Positions 1 through 13,000 of a stretch of DNA of 35,000 nt are shown here, one piece after another. How positions within the stretch are numbered: the stretch's first letter is position 1; each line of letters opens with the position of its first letter. The notes under the pieces were generated by a model, which saw only the letters and a list, made by a program, of their open reading frames with translations, did no database searches and was not told the origin of the DNA. Source of the DNA: Cristatella mucedo (lineage: Eukaryota; Bryozoa; Phylactolaemata; Cristatellidae); assembly GCA_009760855.2 (NCBI GenBank), contig WPIO01000005.1, positions 6,310,001 to 6,345,000 on the forward strand, read 5' to 3'. The translations under genes and the position numbers were made by a program.

Positions 1-1974
1 GAGCACGCTGTATATAGGACCATGTTCGTGCGCTTGTTGTGGCGCGTATGTGCGAGGAGATTGCGATTGGTCTAACCGTACTTGATGCGAAATGGAGTAG
101 CCTACATGCCGAATAAAGATCGGTAAAATCCTCTTCTCGCTGGGCGACTCAGTCCAGCACGTGCCAGAGATCCCAAGCCCGCTAGAAACGGTACCTAGGA
201 TCTCGCCCGAAAAGCTCTACGCAAGATAATGCACTAATTTCTCGCCCCAGATCACCGAACCTGCACGGGGGGGGAGGGAGGTGAAGGGGCATCGAAGAGG
301 ACGGAACACGCCCCCGTCTAGAGTTAGGGCTGAACCTGCGTGCGTCGGTGCAGCAGCTACGACTCGCTAGCATCGAGGATCGAGGTGCCACCTCTAACAG
401 TGTTTATCATGCTTCTGTAAGGGCTTTAAACCGGTTCGAGTGCCGTGTTAGCGACAGATGACCTAAGTGCAGGAGCCGCCTCACCTTAGCTCGTAACTCT
501 AAACGGCTACAGCTAACAAAGCCTTGCGTCAGAGGGCATTATGATCATAGATATAATACGGCATTACGCTCGGGCTCGACGTCAGCGAACAATCGGCCGC
601 CGACATTCATAACGAGGCTCTCAGGGTTACTTCCACCGGCCTTGAATATGACAGCCGTCGCGATGTTGCTCACGCAACAGGAGTTCGCACCGGTACGGTC
701 GCACCCGGACGCTGCCGCTTGCTGCGTACTGGCCGCATGCTTAGCAACCTTGGTGCTAGAGGCTGTGGTACCCCAGACAGCGTCGGTTTTTTTTATTAAT
801 CAGCGCGCTCCCGATGGTCCAGTGCGGGTCGTGCGTAAAAACCTAGCGTTGCCTGGCGAAATAACAATGCCACCATCTCGTCCGCCGTCATTCTCCAGAC
901 GAACGGTTTTTCACTCAGCCTGTTGCCTTGTCGACGTGAGTTTTGTGACGACCCGCGTTCGGGCGCCACTGCGACGACGGCGGTGCTAACGGTCGTCATC
1001 GTTCGTGCCCAGCCTGCACGGCGACAAATTTTGAATGTCTACTAGCGTCGAGTGCGATTCGAGCGTAGCACAGGCTTCGCTCCCTGACTTCCATTCGCAC
1101 CGTTGCTGCCGCCGCTGCCGAGAGCCGGCCTTCTAAGTCTCAAAGCGGCGCGTCCAGGCGAATCTCGGAGCCAGTTTGAACCACTCGTGCTGGCTGCGGT
1201 GCGAGACGAGTGCTCTCGCCCGATCGCCTCAGCGCGCCTCGGTAGTTTTAGCTGCTCGATCGCTCCGTCGGCCGCCGTGCAAGAAGCGACTGAAGCTGAT
1301 GCGGAGCAAGGCAGCGCTCGGATCATTCGGTAGGCCGTCGATCGCTCGCCTAGTCACCCTCGACTGGCGCCTCTTAGTGCTCGGACGCCGCCGTCATCGG
1401 TGCTGGGCTCGGGCCACCGTCATCGGTGTTGGGCACGCTTGATCGCGAAGATTCGCGATCAAGCGTGACGCGCGTGAGGTTGACGGTCGACCTCCACAGC
1501 GGCTCGGCGGCGGCGGTGGCCAGGTGCACCTAGGCCGTCATCGCTGGCTCGGCCAGCAAGCTCGTCTCGCCGAGCGTGGAGGTGCTCGAGTGGTGCTAGC
1601 TAGCTGCTGCGGCGGCGCTCCTCGAGTGCAGAGAAGTGGGAGTGCGACGACTGCCGCTGGCAGGAATGCACCAACTGCTGCTGGTTGGGGAGGTACTGCC
1701 GCCGAAGGTTCGGCCTCCTGCACTAGCCACATCGTCCTGGCCAGCATGATTACAGAGCGTGTCGCAGTGGGCGCTGGTGCGCACGGACCTTCGATGCGGC
1801 GGTCACGGTTTCCAGGTCGCACCGAAAGACTGTGGCTGCTTCGTGAGCGTTCTAGCTTGGACCTCCACTGCACAGCGCGGCCCCATCTGGCGAGAGTTGG
1901 ATGCTGGGCAGCTGCAAGCGCAAGCCGGCGCAGGCCACTGGTCTTGAGAGATCGTTGCTGCAGCGCCAGCACTG
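1..1974. promoter_or_regulatory. CpG-rich upstream region, presumed CDC27 promoter side
   Basis: The region from about 600 to 2000 is visibly richer in G, C and CpG than the introns, and it ends at the candidate first exon. The open frames seen on both strands near 1524-2042 overlap each other and resemble no family I know, so they are probably a by-product of base composition. No gene was recognised in 1-1974. A 34-base palindrome sits at 1434-1467. Confidence 0.4.
1434..1467. repeat. perfect inverted repeat, 16-bp arms, 2-nt spacer
   Basis: The arm CACGCTTGATCGCGAA at 1434-1449 is followed by GA and its exact reverse complement at 1452-1467. The core carries two TCGCGA units. It lies about 500 bp upstream of the candidate CDC27 start codon. 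Confidence 0.9.
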
Positions 1975-1998
1975 ATGCAGACGGCCTCCTATGTCCAG
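1975..1998 (+). CDS. CDC27: CDC27 exon 1 (tentative start exon)
   Basis: This 24-base candidate encodes MQTASYVQ and ends CAG before a GT at 1999. Exon 2 needs an upstream partner ending in phase 0 and encoding about 8-10 residues, because human CDC27 has about nine residues (ending PVQ) before the equivalent point. This ATG is the first after an in-frame TGA, lies at the edge of the CpG-rich block and keeps the frame. The ATG context is weak and the donor (GTTTAA) is poor, so a different first exon, even upstream of the window, remains possible. Confidence 0.35.
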
Positions 1999-2275
1999 GT
2001 TTAATTGGCAGCACAGTTTTTCTCTGCACATTGGTCGTGTGAGGGTCAGGATGGGCGGGGCAGTGCAGATCACGCTTGTCACTTTCACATTACTCGTGAG
2101 CCACACCGACGGCAATGCTAAATTAGCATGCCCGGTGCACTCATGCTAATCAAGGCGGTCGGATTGTCGGCAGCTCAGCCGTTGTGTAATCTGTTGTGTA
2201 ATGTGGTGTCGCTCGACCGGCTGCCAGTGCAGGCCCATGGAGACAGAGTGGCACGCATCTAGGCATGCTTCGACG

Positions 2276-2328
<53 letters not shown>

Positions 2329-5300
2329 CATACATGCTCACATGCATGTTCATATACATGTTCATATACATCATGTTCATATACATGCATGCTCACGAGC
2401 ATGCTCACAGCGTGGGCAAAATTGCTAGCGTGCATAGCCAGCACATGCTGCTGACACCCAGTTCGATCCAAGACTATTTTCTCACTGCTCTGTCTCTCTT
2501 GCCATCTGTTTTTGCCCGTGACCCTCTCTCTTTTATCTCATGCAGTATGTGCTTTTTTGTATGATATGAGTGTATGTCAAGTAGCCTCACCATCTTCCAC
2601 GGCTTTCGTGATCTGCTCTGCTCTGTTTCTGTCGTGCTGTGCTCGAGCACCTGCACTGTTGTGTGCAGTGTGACAGCTCAGTCCGTCATTGTGTAATGCC
2701 AAGCGGTCGCACTCTTACTCCAAATCGCACTTCTTCCACAGCACGCCATTTCCGCCACAATACAACGACCGGCCGGCGGCTGCACCGCATGCGCTTAGCC
2801 AGGCTACGCTCATCCGTTGTCGTTCCACTGCTTTATCTTTGCTTGCTTCGCTCACTGGAGCGGCCAAGCTCGATTTCGGTGGAAGCCATTGAGTCGAGAT
2901 CCACTCCTTGACTACTGTACTTTCGTTGCACTGCACCTCTTGCATTGACACAATGTACTTTTTGATTAAGCAGATGTGGCCGCCACAATCAAGTGGGTCG
3001 GAAAATAGGGTGCCCTGCAAGTCTCAAATCCAGGGAGCTTTGGCATTGGTCAATCAGCCTTGCGAACATTGCCGTCAGACCGACTTGGGATGTTTAAGAT
3101 ATAGCAACGTTTGCCTGAACAGCTGCTTACGTCGTGCCGACATCTTTACTCATGCATTCTGTTTGCAAGACTCAATTTATGTGTCTCCTTGTAGTACATC
3201 ATCAACATCGCGCTTACACATCATTTTTATTCGGATGCAGTGTTCCTGGCTGAAAGGCTACATGCTGAAGGTATGTGGCGGCGTGTCGAGTGTTGATATT
3301 TAAAGTTGCAGCCAAATTGTCACGGTTGTTATTTTCAAGGAAATAATGACAATAAAGATAAATTGATGTAGTGCCCTTAGAGAACTGAATCTCTTTCTCG
3401 GCACTTTAATGCTGTATAGAAAGCATTACCAAATGATAGGCGGTAACATCCATAAGCAGCAGGCATAGTGTAAGCAGGTGCATTCACACGAAGAACGAAT
3501 CACAAAGACCCTCCAAATGCTGTAGTAAACAGGTGTGAAAAGACTTATCCGAATCACGGCCTGTCGATGAAATTGTCTAGATGTGCAATCCCTGCAGCTT
3601 GCAGTCGTATGACAAGATTTCCAGTCGGTGATATTTGGCAAAGAAGTGAAGGGCAGGCCGAAGCTGCCGTTTGCCACGGTCTTCCTGCATGCAATTCCTT
3701 TGGAAAAAGCAGGCCAAAGTTGTTGGGTTCTACCTGCTGAAATCTACCACGGGACAGTGGTATACGCCAGATATGTTCATTACTGGTTGTTTCGTCTTGG
3801 GTGGTGCAGCAATAGTCTGCTTACGTTTGCAAGTTTATTGCTTCCCCTTTGCATTGATATCTCATCCTCGACTATTTACTTGCCTTGTGGGTTTACTATT
3901 TATTATGCCATGGTCATGTGGGTTTACTATTCTTTGCGCCACTGTCCTGCGAGTTTGCTAAACACTTGACTTTCTGGTGGCAAATATGCATATAGTCGTA
4001 GCCCGACTGGTATCAGATTAGGCATGCTCGCGAGTTTGTTATAAATAAATGTGTCCTTAGCTTCAGGGCTCTTCTGTACATCTTTCAAAAAGGCTGTTGT
4101 TAGGCCATTTATTAAGAAGGCAACACTAGGGAAGGGTGCGCTAGACCAGGAGAACCTATACGAAATCCAGTCTCCCTACTGTTCCCATACGGAATCGAGT
4201 TTTGGCTGGCCAGCTGATCGAGGTAATCACCCCGAAGCGTCCATAGTGCTGTGGAGTGTGTATAAAGATATTCTTAGGAATGCAGACTTGAGTCTCCCTG
4301 CTTGTTTTGGCTGGATCATTTGGCAGCAGGTGATACAACTGATTACTAAACCGACTAGAGTGCCTCTAGTCTTGCTTGGGTGTCACTGGCACTGGACTGC
4401 AATGTTTTGGCCTTATCTCATTAAAAGAGACTTCAGAGCATTGATGTCAATGAGCAGCAGCCATCCATGGCGCCTCTAAAATACGGTGTATTCCAGGGCT
4501 CTGTGCTCAGGACTCAAATTTGCTCAAGATCAATGTGTCATACTCCAAAAGTGACCTTCCTCTAGACTACCACATCAACTCCGCAGTCAAGTCGGCCCAC
4601 TGTTAGCTACATGACAGTGCAACAATTTGGGCCTGCTTAGACAAGGATACAGGGATCCACCTTGTTCTATGCATCTGTAACATCCCATCTCGACTTTTGT
4701 TACTCCCAACTAAAGTCGTTCGGCATACTCGAGGCATTTGGGTGAGCGATCGCCAATCCATACAAGGTATACTGTAAAAATGCAAAGCATATGCAATGTA
4801 TGCAAGGGTAAAATTTAAAAACCTTATAGTTTACAAACTTTTTTATAGATTGTTTTAAGTATCTATCTATAAAAAAGTTTTTCAATCATTTTTTTAGTGC
4901 ACGAGTTTTTCTCAGTGATGCTTCGCTGAGACGCCTGATTTATTGCTTCAGTTCTCCACCAATCCGTTCGTCATAGCTTGGCTGCTGTGTGTAGTTTAGC
5001 CGCCTGTGCCCATCTTCTTTGCTTGCATTTTGTTCTGCTCACTTATTCTTGTATACATTTCCCAGCAGAAAACCTCGAGTAAGCTAGCAAACATTTTCCC
5101 TGGCAAAGCTCGTGGACAGGCGTGGCAGCAGAGTGAGCCATGCCATGCGTGTATGCTGTCACCTCTGCTCGACATGGGCTCATTGCAGCTTATGATGTGC
5201 TTCGTTTGCACCGAATCTCCTGGTTGCATTTCCGGATTGCTCAAATCGGGCATCCGAAAGCCCTGTAGGCAGACAAGTAGCCAGAAGAAACGTATAAAAG

Positions 5301-8300
5301 AGAAAGCGCCAACGTTGTGCAGTGTGGCTGCGCTAACCACGTGACGCCGTTGGGCCGGATTGCGCTGCTTTCTGTTGCAGCTGCATCCGATAGCTCGCTG
5401 CATCTGCTGGCGACGAGCTATTATCGGGCTGGCAAGAAGCATCAGGCGTACGGACTGCTCAAATCCGACCGATGCACCAGCCCGCCGTGCAAGTACCTGC
5501 TCGGCAAGTGCTGCTTTGAACTAGACAAGTAAGTGCCGCGATCTGCCAGCGCACTTTAAAAAAAGAGCGAGTGCATGCTCGTGGCCACCGTTCAGCCTGC
5601 TGAGCAGCGAACTCAAATCAGATGCCAGGAATCGATGATGGAATAGCCATTACCGTGCAGATCTTGCACTGGGAATTGATGCTAAAATGATTTAACACAA
5701 CTGAGCTACATCTAGGTCTGTACAGGTGCTGCCAAAGCCTCTTCCTCTAGATCCCGAATCTAGACAAGTGTCCATGGTCAATGATACAAATGGCAGTCTA
5801 GTTATACGATTATACGATGCACCAAACAGACTTATTTACTTGCCGGTTGCCACCTGGTGACACTTGGCAGTAAATTAGCGCTACAATTTCGTGTTGGCAT
5901 TGAACATTGGAATGAACAGCTTTTAGTGGTGCTTTAATTAGTTTTCTTTCGATCGCTGAAAATGTCCTTGAGTAACGGCTAAGGATCTCTTTCAGTGCAG
6001 GCATTTGGTCCTTGCATTTTCTGAAAGTTGCAAGTCGTGTGCTCAGCAGCTATTACTTAGCTTAGACTGGTGGGACTTAGCATTATTCTCTGGCAAATTT
6101 TGACCAGAAGACAGCACTGTCACTGTCATTGCCGTTATTCGATATCGTTGCAGCATCTATGTGTGCTACATGTTCACAGATGTGATGACTCACAATCATA
6201 TTTCCAATAGCATTGTCTGCTTTCTTGCTAAGACTATATGTCATTTGCATGGGTCGCGTGATGGACTTCAGCATAACACGTGTTTGATAGCGTAGGTAGG
6301 AACCAATGGTATGCTTTTGAGAAAGGTAGCAGCATTGGAGATACTTGTCAGATCACCACTTGCTCGACTCCGTTGTCGATGTGGTTAGCATACCATTATT
6401 GTCTCTGCCGTATTGAAAGTCTATCGGTCGAAGTGGGTGAGTTGGTATAACTCTTGCCTCTGCTGAGGAGGTTTTAGGTTCAGTTCCTGATGATGACGAC
6501 ATATTCTTCTTTGTTGTACTAATACACTATCCCTCTAGGTACTGAGCACTTTTTATTTCTGGCTGACGGGTCAGCCACACCTTTTCATATGCTTTATTTG
6601 TGCTGCTATCAACACTCAGTAGTCGTATATACCCATATGCTTTCTATACAGCATCTCTAAAGTGCCTAGAAAGAGATTCAGTTCTCCGAGGGTGCTATAC
6701 AAATGCATTATTATTATTATTCGTCACTATTTTATTTCTAGCAGCAGTGCCTAGATGCCTGTCTTGAGCTCTTGCTTATGCAGCAGCAGCAGAGTCCGAT
6801 GGCATCCGTTAGCTTTACCTCTGGCACCACACTGAGCTAAACTTCGAGGCATACCCCAGGCGCTGAATGCAGTCGATCTTAGGCTCATTAACTAAATGTG
6901 GGGCTTTTGGTATATAAGTGGTGGTTGCTGCTGTGGGCCTGCATTTGCTCGAGAGTAGCTGGATAGATGAGGTTGGAGCGATATTGCTTCCTCTCCCCTT
7001 CCATAGAAGCTTTCTACTCAATTAGCTGGCTTGGCCATCGTTCTATGCCACTAGACGGAACATCTCACAGGCACCGGTCGAGCCTGTCGGAGAATGAGTT
7101 ACTATTGCTACTACTTCCGGAGCGTGAGTTGCTTTGCTGGTTGTGCACCTTTGGCCAAGCTAGAAAGAAATATATAATACCTTCTAGCCCCAAGTTGAGC
7201 TCTTGCATTTTAACTCTAGATCGTTGAAATGAAAGCAACTTTTGTCAACTCTTATTTCTGCCATTCTTATCCAAGATACTTGACCCAGTGGGGGCCCAGA
7301 AGTTAGACCATTATATAAATTTATCAGATCTTTCTAGCTTTGTTTATCAAGTGTGATATTACTCACCATTCAATTGCATTTGCCTTTGCAGCAAATGTAA
7401 AGCACCTAGAGAGATTGAGTTCTCTGAGGGCGGTTTATCAAGTGCATTATTATTATTATTATTAGCAAATTCCAATCAAGATTTAGAGCTAACCATTCCT
7501 CAGAAACTACTCAGCTGGAATAATAATAATAATAATAATAATAATGATGATAAAGCGCCCTCAGAGAACTCAATCTCTTCCTAGGGGCTTTACATTTACT
7601 GCAAAGGGAAATGCAATTGAATGGTGAGTAAAATCCTGCTTGATAAACAAACAAAATGAATATCATGGTTAGGGGTGATATGCGCAGGGTCAGCGTGCAA
7701 ATGTGGTTAGTGGCAGCATGCCGAGTGTCAGCACACATAAGCACATGAAGGACGAATCACAGGGACCCACTAAATGCTGTCCTAAATAGGTGTGTTTTTA
7801 GGTTCCTTTTAAATGTGGTCAGGTCAGGGGATATTCTGACGCAGATCGGGAGGGAGTTCCAGGCTTTGGGAGCATACGAACTAAATGCGCGGTCTCTATA
7901 GGATTTGAGGTTTGTACGAGGCATTAGTAGACTGTTGGATTCCGAAAAGCGGGTGGTACGATGCTTGGCCTAGTGGGGGAGTAGATCTGAGAGATAGGCT
8001 GGAGCCAAAGAATGAAGTGACCTAAAAGTGAGCAACAGAACCTTAAAGTCGACCCGTCGACCCAGTGCAGGTTGGTGAGAAGTGTTGTGATGTGGCAACT
8101 GCGCCGCTCACGACAGACAAGCCTAGCTGCGGAGTTTTGCACCAGCTGCAATCGCCTGATTGCACATGCTGGTAGGCCAGCAAGCAGTGAGTTACAGAAG
8201 TCAAGACGGATGTCACAGATGCATGGACCAACCTAGACGTTGTATCCTTATCTAAACAAGCCTGACAGTAGGCAGACTTTAGTGGAGCTGATGTCGTCTA

Positions 8301-11300
8301 ACGGGAGGTCACTTTGGAACATGGCACATAGATTTCGAGCTGATTCAACAGGAGATATGCTGGCAGAGCCAGTTTTGAGCATCAGCCTTTCCAATTTCTG
8401 AATCACACTGGGTTTGCCCATAACTAGTAAGTTAGTTATATGATCGTTTAGTTTTAGAAAATTTGCTGCCATCCATGTGCGAGTGCCATCAATACATGCA
8501 GCAAGTGAGTTGAGAGAATTCGAGGTTATCGAAGTCTGGGAGGGATCAAAGCAAAGGTATGAGTGTCATCCGCAAAGCCTAGATTGTGCTTGGCGATCAC
8601 ATCAGCAAGAGGGAGAGTATAAACCGTGAAAAGAAATGGACCTTACACGGAGCCCTGAGGTACCCCATATTTCAGAGGTACCTCGGATGATCTTTGTCCA
8701 TTCATGTCAATACTCTGGAGTCTCCCACTGAGATAGAATCTGAACCATTGCAGAGCAGTGCCAGTGATACATAGGCGAGATGAGAGGCACTCTAGAAGAA
8801 CTCTGTGATCGATAGTATCAAAAGATGCCGAAAGATTGCGCAAAACAAGCAGAGACACTCTACCCATGTCTGCAGTCCTAATTAGGTCGTTGTACACCCT
8901 AAGCAATGCTGATTCTATGGAGTGATTAGCTCTAAAGCCAGACTGGAACTTACTAGCAAGGTTTGAATTTTCAATATATGAGTTCAGGTTGTCTGCCACG
9001 ACCTGTTGCAGTGTCTTTGATAGGAATGGTAGAAGTGGGACTCGGCGGTAGTTGCTCAAGTTCTCTTGGTCTAGTGTCACTTTCTTGAACAGTGACCTGG
9101 CTACAGCCTTTTCGAAAGGTGCTGGGTTATGACCTGAGGTTGATGACATATTAATGTTAGTTATAGATGGTAGCAGCAAATCAATTCAAGTAAGAGCAAG
9201 ACAGTGGGAATAGGGTCCAAAGGACTTGTCTTCTTTGATTGGGATGTGAACTTCAGGACGAGATCACTATAGTGACATGCTTAAATGTAGACTGAGACTG
9301 ACTAGATCATCACAAGGATCATCAGGTAAGGAGCTAATCTGAGAGTGGTTCAGGAGATGGTTGATCGTCATCAGCATTTTTGGATTGTGCATCTGCGATT
9401 CATAGACTTGGCCTTTGCTAGGATCGATTAGTACGACCTACTGTAGTCTTCATATACCTGTCGGTGGACAGTCAGCCTTAGTCTTTTGTATGCTTTTTCA
9501 AGCTTTCACTTAGTAGACCTGGCTAGTTTAACGTCTGTGGTAAACCATAGGCCCTCTGGGCGAGGGCGCACAGTGCGCTTTGTCAGAGGTGCACACTCGT
9601 CGAGTGTCAGCTAGTGTCGTGTTGTAGCTATCTACCAATGACAACAGATCGGAGGGAGGACTGAGCAGCAGAGGCGAAGCAGATATTCTCGTACGGACAG
9701 CATCGATGTCAAGGGTCTTGAGGTTTTGTGATTCACAGGTTATTTTAGAGAAGGATGTGGGCACACACTGTAAATTGAATGAGATCTGCATGTGGTCAGA
9801 TAAGCAGGATTTGGTAATAATTGGTTATTACAAAGTGCAGTTGTATGAGAAAATCTGGTGACCCTCGATGTGAGTAGGTCCATGCACATGAACCGCAAGA
9901 GACAATGAGCCAGGCAATGCACGAAGTTGCAATGCATGAAGACCAAAGTGAACGTTGAAATCACCCATAACTAGGAAGGATCGATTTCTTGCTCACAGAA
10001 TCGAAATGAGATCGAGAAATCTGAGATAAAGGAGGATTCGGTACCTTGTGGGCGATAGACTACTGCCACCATCGGTAGCTTGTTTTCGGGTGAGACCAAG
10101 ACAATTGATTCAAAAGACTGCTTCGAGGGTACTGCAAATGGCTTGAAGTTGAATTTCGAACGAACGATAACAGCAACTCCACCTCCAGTTTTGATTGATC
10201 TAGGGGTATGAAAGAATGAGAAACCGGTTGGGGTAGCATCTTTAATTGTCGTGCATTATCGATTTAAGCCAGTTTAAGTTAGGGCGAGCAGGTCGACCAT
10301 TTTCAGAAATAATGTCGCTTATTACCAGAGGTTTATTGCACATTGAGCCAGGATTCCAAAGGCAAGCGTTAAATGATGCCGATGGAGTTATAATTAGAGG
10401 GATTCACAGTAACGTATATGGGGAAGCGTGCTGAGTGGTTCGAGACAATGCTAGGAATACCAAACGACCGGGTACTGAGCTCGCAGCGTCCGAGCTGGCG
10501 GTTCCGGCCACCGCGGCTCCGGGGTGTTTTTCTTTTGTTAATGCATAGTTCACGAATATTAGAAGCAGCATTAATATCTAGGAATGATATTAATTATAAA
10601 AATTATAAAATTAATTATAAAAATTATAAACATAATAGTTATAAAAGGAATTTTTGTACTCAAGAAGCCGTACCACAAATGCATGATGAGTACAAAAATT
10701 CCTTTTATTCAGGACTCCCGGCAAGTGCAGTCAAACGGCTGCAATTATTTCACACATTTGCTGCTCGTCTTGTCTGTTAGCTGCCACACATGTCAGTTCT
10801 CTATTAGCTTCACTGGCATTCTATCAAGCATAGAATCGACTTTGCTCAAGATTCTCGGGCCAGCAGTTTGCTTAACTCGAACGAGCCAAGTTATCTGACC
10901 TACTCGCTCATCCAGTGTTGTCTCACAATACCCACTCCTGTGCATCTTGTGCATCTGTATCACCTAAACCTATCCGACCTTCTTACTCTTCCATTGTGCT
11001 ATTGCACCACCTGCTTCTCTGCATCTAGTCGTTTGCACTAAATTAAAATCTTTTGGCGAGCGAGCCTAGCACCTCTCGTGCACCGTAATTGTAGAACTCC
11101 TCCAGGAGGGGCCTCGGCGTCACCGCAGGGTGCGCCCTTCGACAGTCCAGGGCGAGGCGGTGGTGGCTGCAACGTCTCGTCGGCCATCGGTGCTTCTGCC
11201 GTCTGTCACTACCTGCATGGACTTACCTGGCGTGCGTTGTGTCTGGTCGTTTTAGACTTGCTGAAGCTGAGACGGTCCTTGCAGGAGACACGCTCAAAGC

Positions 11301-12855
11301 CAAAACTGTCGAGGAAATCTATAGCACCTACGGAGAGACGGCACCGTTTGTTCTCGCCTTATTAGCCGACATTTACAGAAAGACCGAGCGCCATTCGAAG
11401 GCAGCAGAATTGTACAAAGCTAGCCTTTGTAGAAATCCTTTTCTGTGGTCGTCGTTTGCAACACTGTGCCAGACAGGTACGTGGCACCTGTTTTATGATG
11501 ATACAGTATTAATGGCACCATAATTACAAAAGCTAAGATAGCAATGGGAGTATAGCGACTCCCGTTTCTATCTTAGTCTTTGCAATCACAGCCATTGCGA
11601 TTTTTTCCATGCCCACCTCTGCCGGTGGGGTGAGGGCCATTCCCATTGAGCCATTGAGCACACCGGTACTGCTCCTACTGACGACCGGTGATAGCAAGCA
11701 ATCCTAGAGATTGCTTGTCTAGGAGCTTGGGATACACTAACCATTAGTGCTGGTTACAAAACTGCCACTCAAAGCTAAGCAAGCCATGCCTCCCGGGCAT
11801 TTGCGCCAACCGTGTTGTGCTGCCTGAAATAAAAAAAAAAACTAGCTGATTTAACAGTCTCTTTTTATATAGCGGCAGAAGAGCCTTTTATGGTTATCAC
11901 ATGATTGCCCAGGATTCGAATCCACGACCTCAGGACCGAGGTCCTGAAAAGCAACCGCCTTACCTAGTGTACCATCACAGCTCACCAAGACAATGGCCAC
12001 TCTCGGAGAGTCCAACTTGATTTCGAATCTATTTTAGACTCATTGTGTGTCATGCTCTGGGTTGGTAAAACCAAACAGTCAGGGTTTGATCGCTAGCTAG
12101 ATTAAGCCGGCAGCTGCCACGTTTGGGCAACCTCCAACGAACGATTGCAGCAATTAGCTGATAATGAGCACCAACACGTGGTTAAGTTATTTGCAGGGGT
12201 GACTTGTGTGCACATTGGAACTGAGCAGTAGGAATGTAAGCAGACCAGCTCTGCACCAGATGCTCACACCCTATTTCCGAGCACGGTTCTTTCAATTGCT
12301 TCCATGGAAGCCGTGCTTAGAGCAGGCGGCAGAGGGCTCCGGTCGCATCATAATTGCACACAATGCACCGAAGCTCCTGGTCGTTGGTCCTATCCTGTCC
12401 TTGCTTCATGCTACACGCATAGGCTGCTCCATTGCGGTTAAGCTGAATGGTCTTTTGTGAGCATATTCAGCATTTATGCATTTCGATGAATGATACGATC
12501 TCGTTCGATCTTAACCTAGGTCAGTTTCGACTAGTGCCATGGAGCCACTGCCCCGCGACCGGCTCTGTCATGATCCGGAGGCAAGTTTTTGGTGTATGCA
12601 TGCGTGGCTATGGGTTTATCTGCTGCCAGCTTGTGAGAAACAATGCCTATTTTTTGCGATACACCACATGGTCGGGGTCAGTAGCTATATTAGCAAATCT
12701 TTAAAAGAAGCCCTGCATAACTGCACAACACGGGCTTTTTTGATCTGAAGCCTACGAATAGGATAGGAACAGAGTCAGTCGTTATCATTCATTACCTTTG
12801 TATTGTCAATCGGATGTGTAAAAGCTCCGAAACCTGGTGCATGAGCCTAATCACA

Positions 12856-12917
<62 letters not shown>

Positions 12918-12961
12918 AATATATATATATATAATATATGTATTAGATATATATATATAAT

Positions 12962-13000
<39 letters not shown>

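Noticed and set aside
1524-2042. Long overlapping open frames on both strands (172 and 163 codons)
   Set aside because: Both are open only because the region is GC- and CpG-rich. Neither resembles a family and they shadow one another; no splice or start support.
2201-2564. His/Thr-repeat open frames over the CA microsatellite
   Set aside because: They are translations of a dinucleotide repeat without coding support.
3241-3270. A 30-base CDC27 microexon
   Set aside because: An AG precedes it, but the 46 bases upstream continue the family alignment in frame (AL-x-H...DAV), so the exon is 3195-3270.
10584-10898. Open frames within the inverted-repeat arms (mirrored at 12961-13264)
   Set aside because: They are AT-rich translations of a repeat; only a short LINE RT remnant is recognisable.
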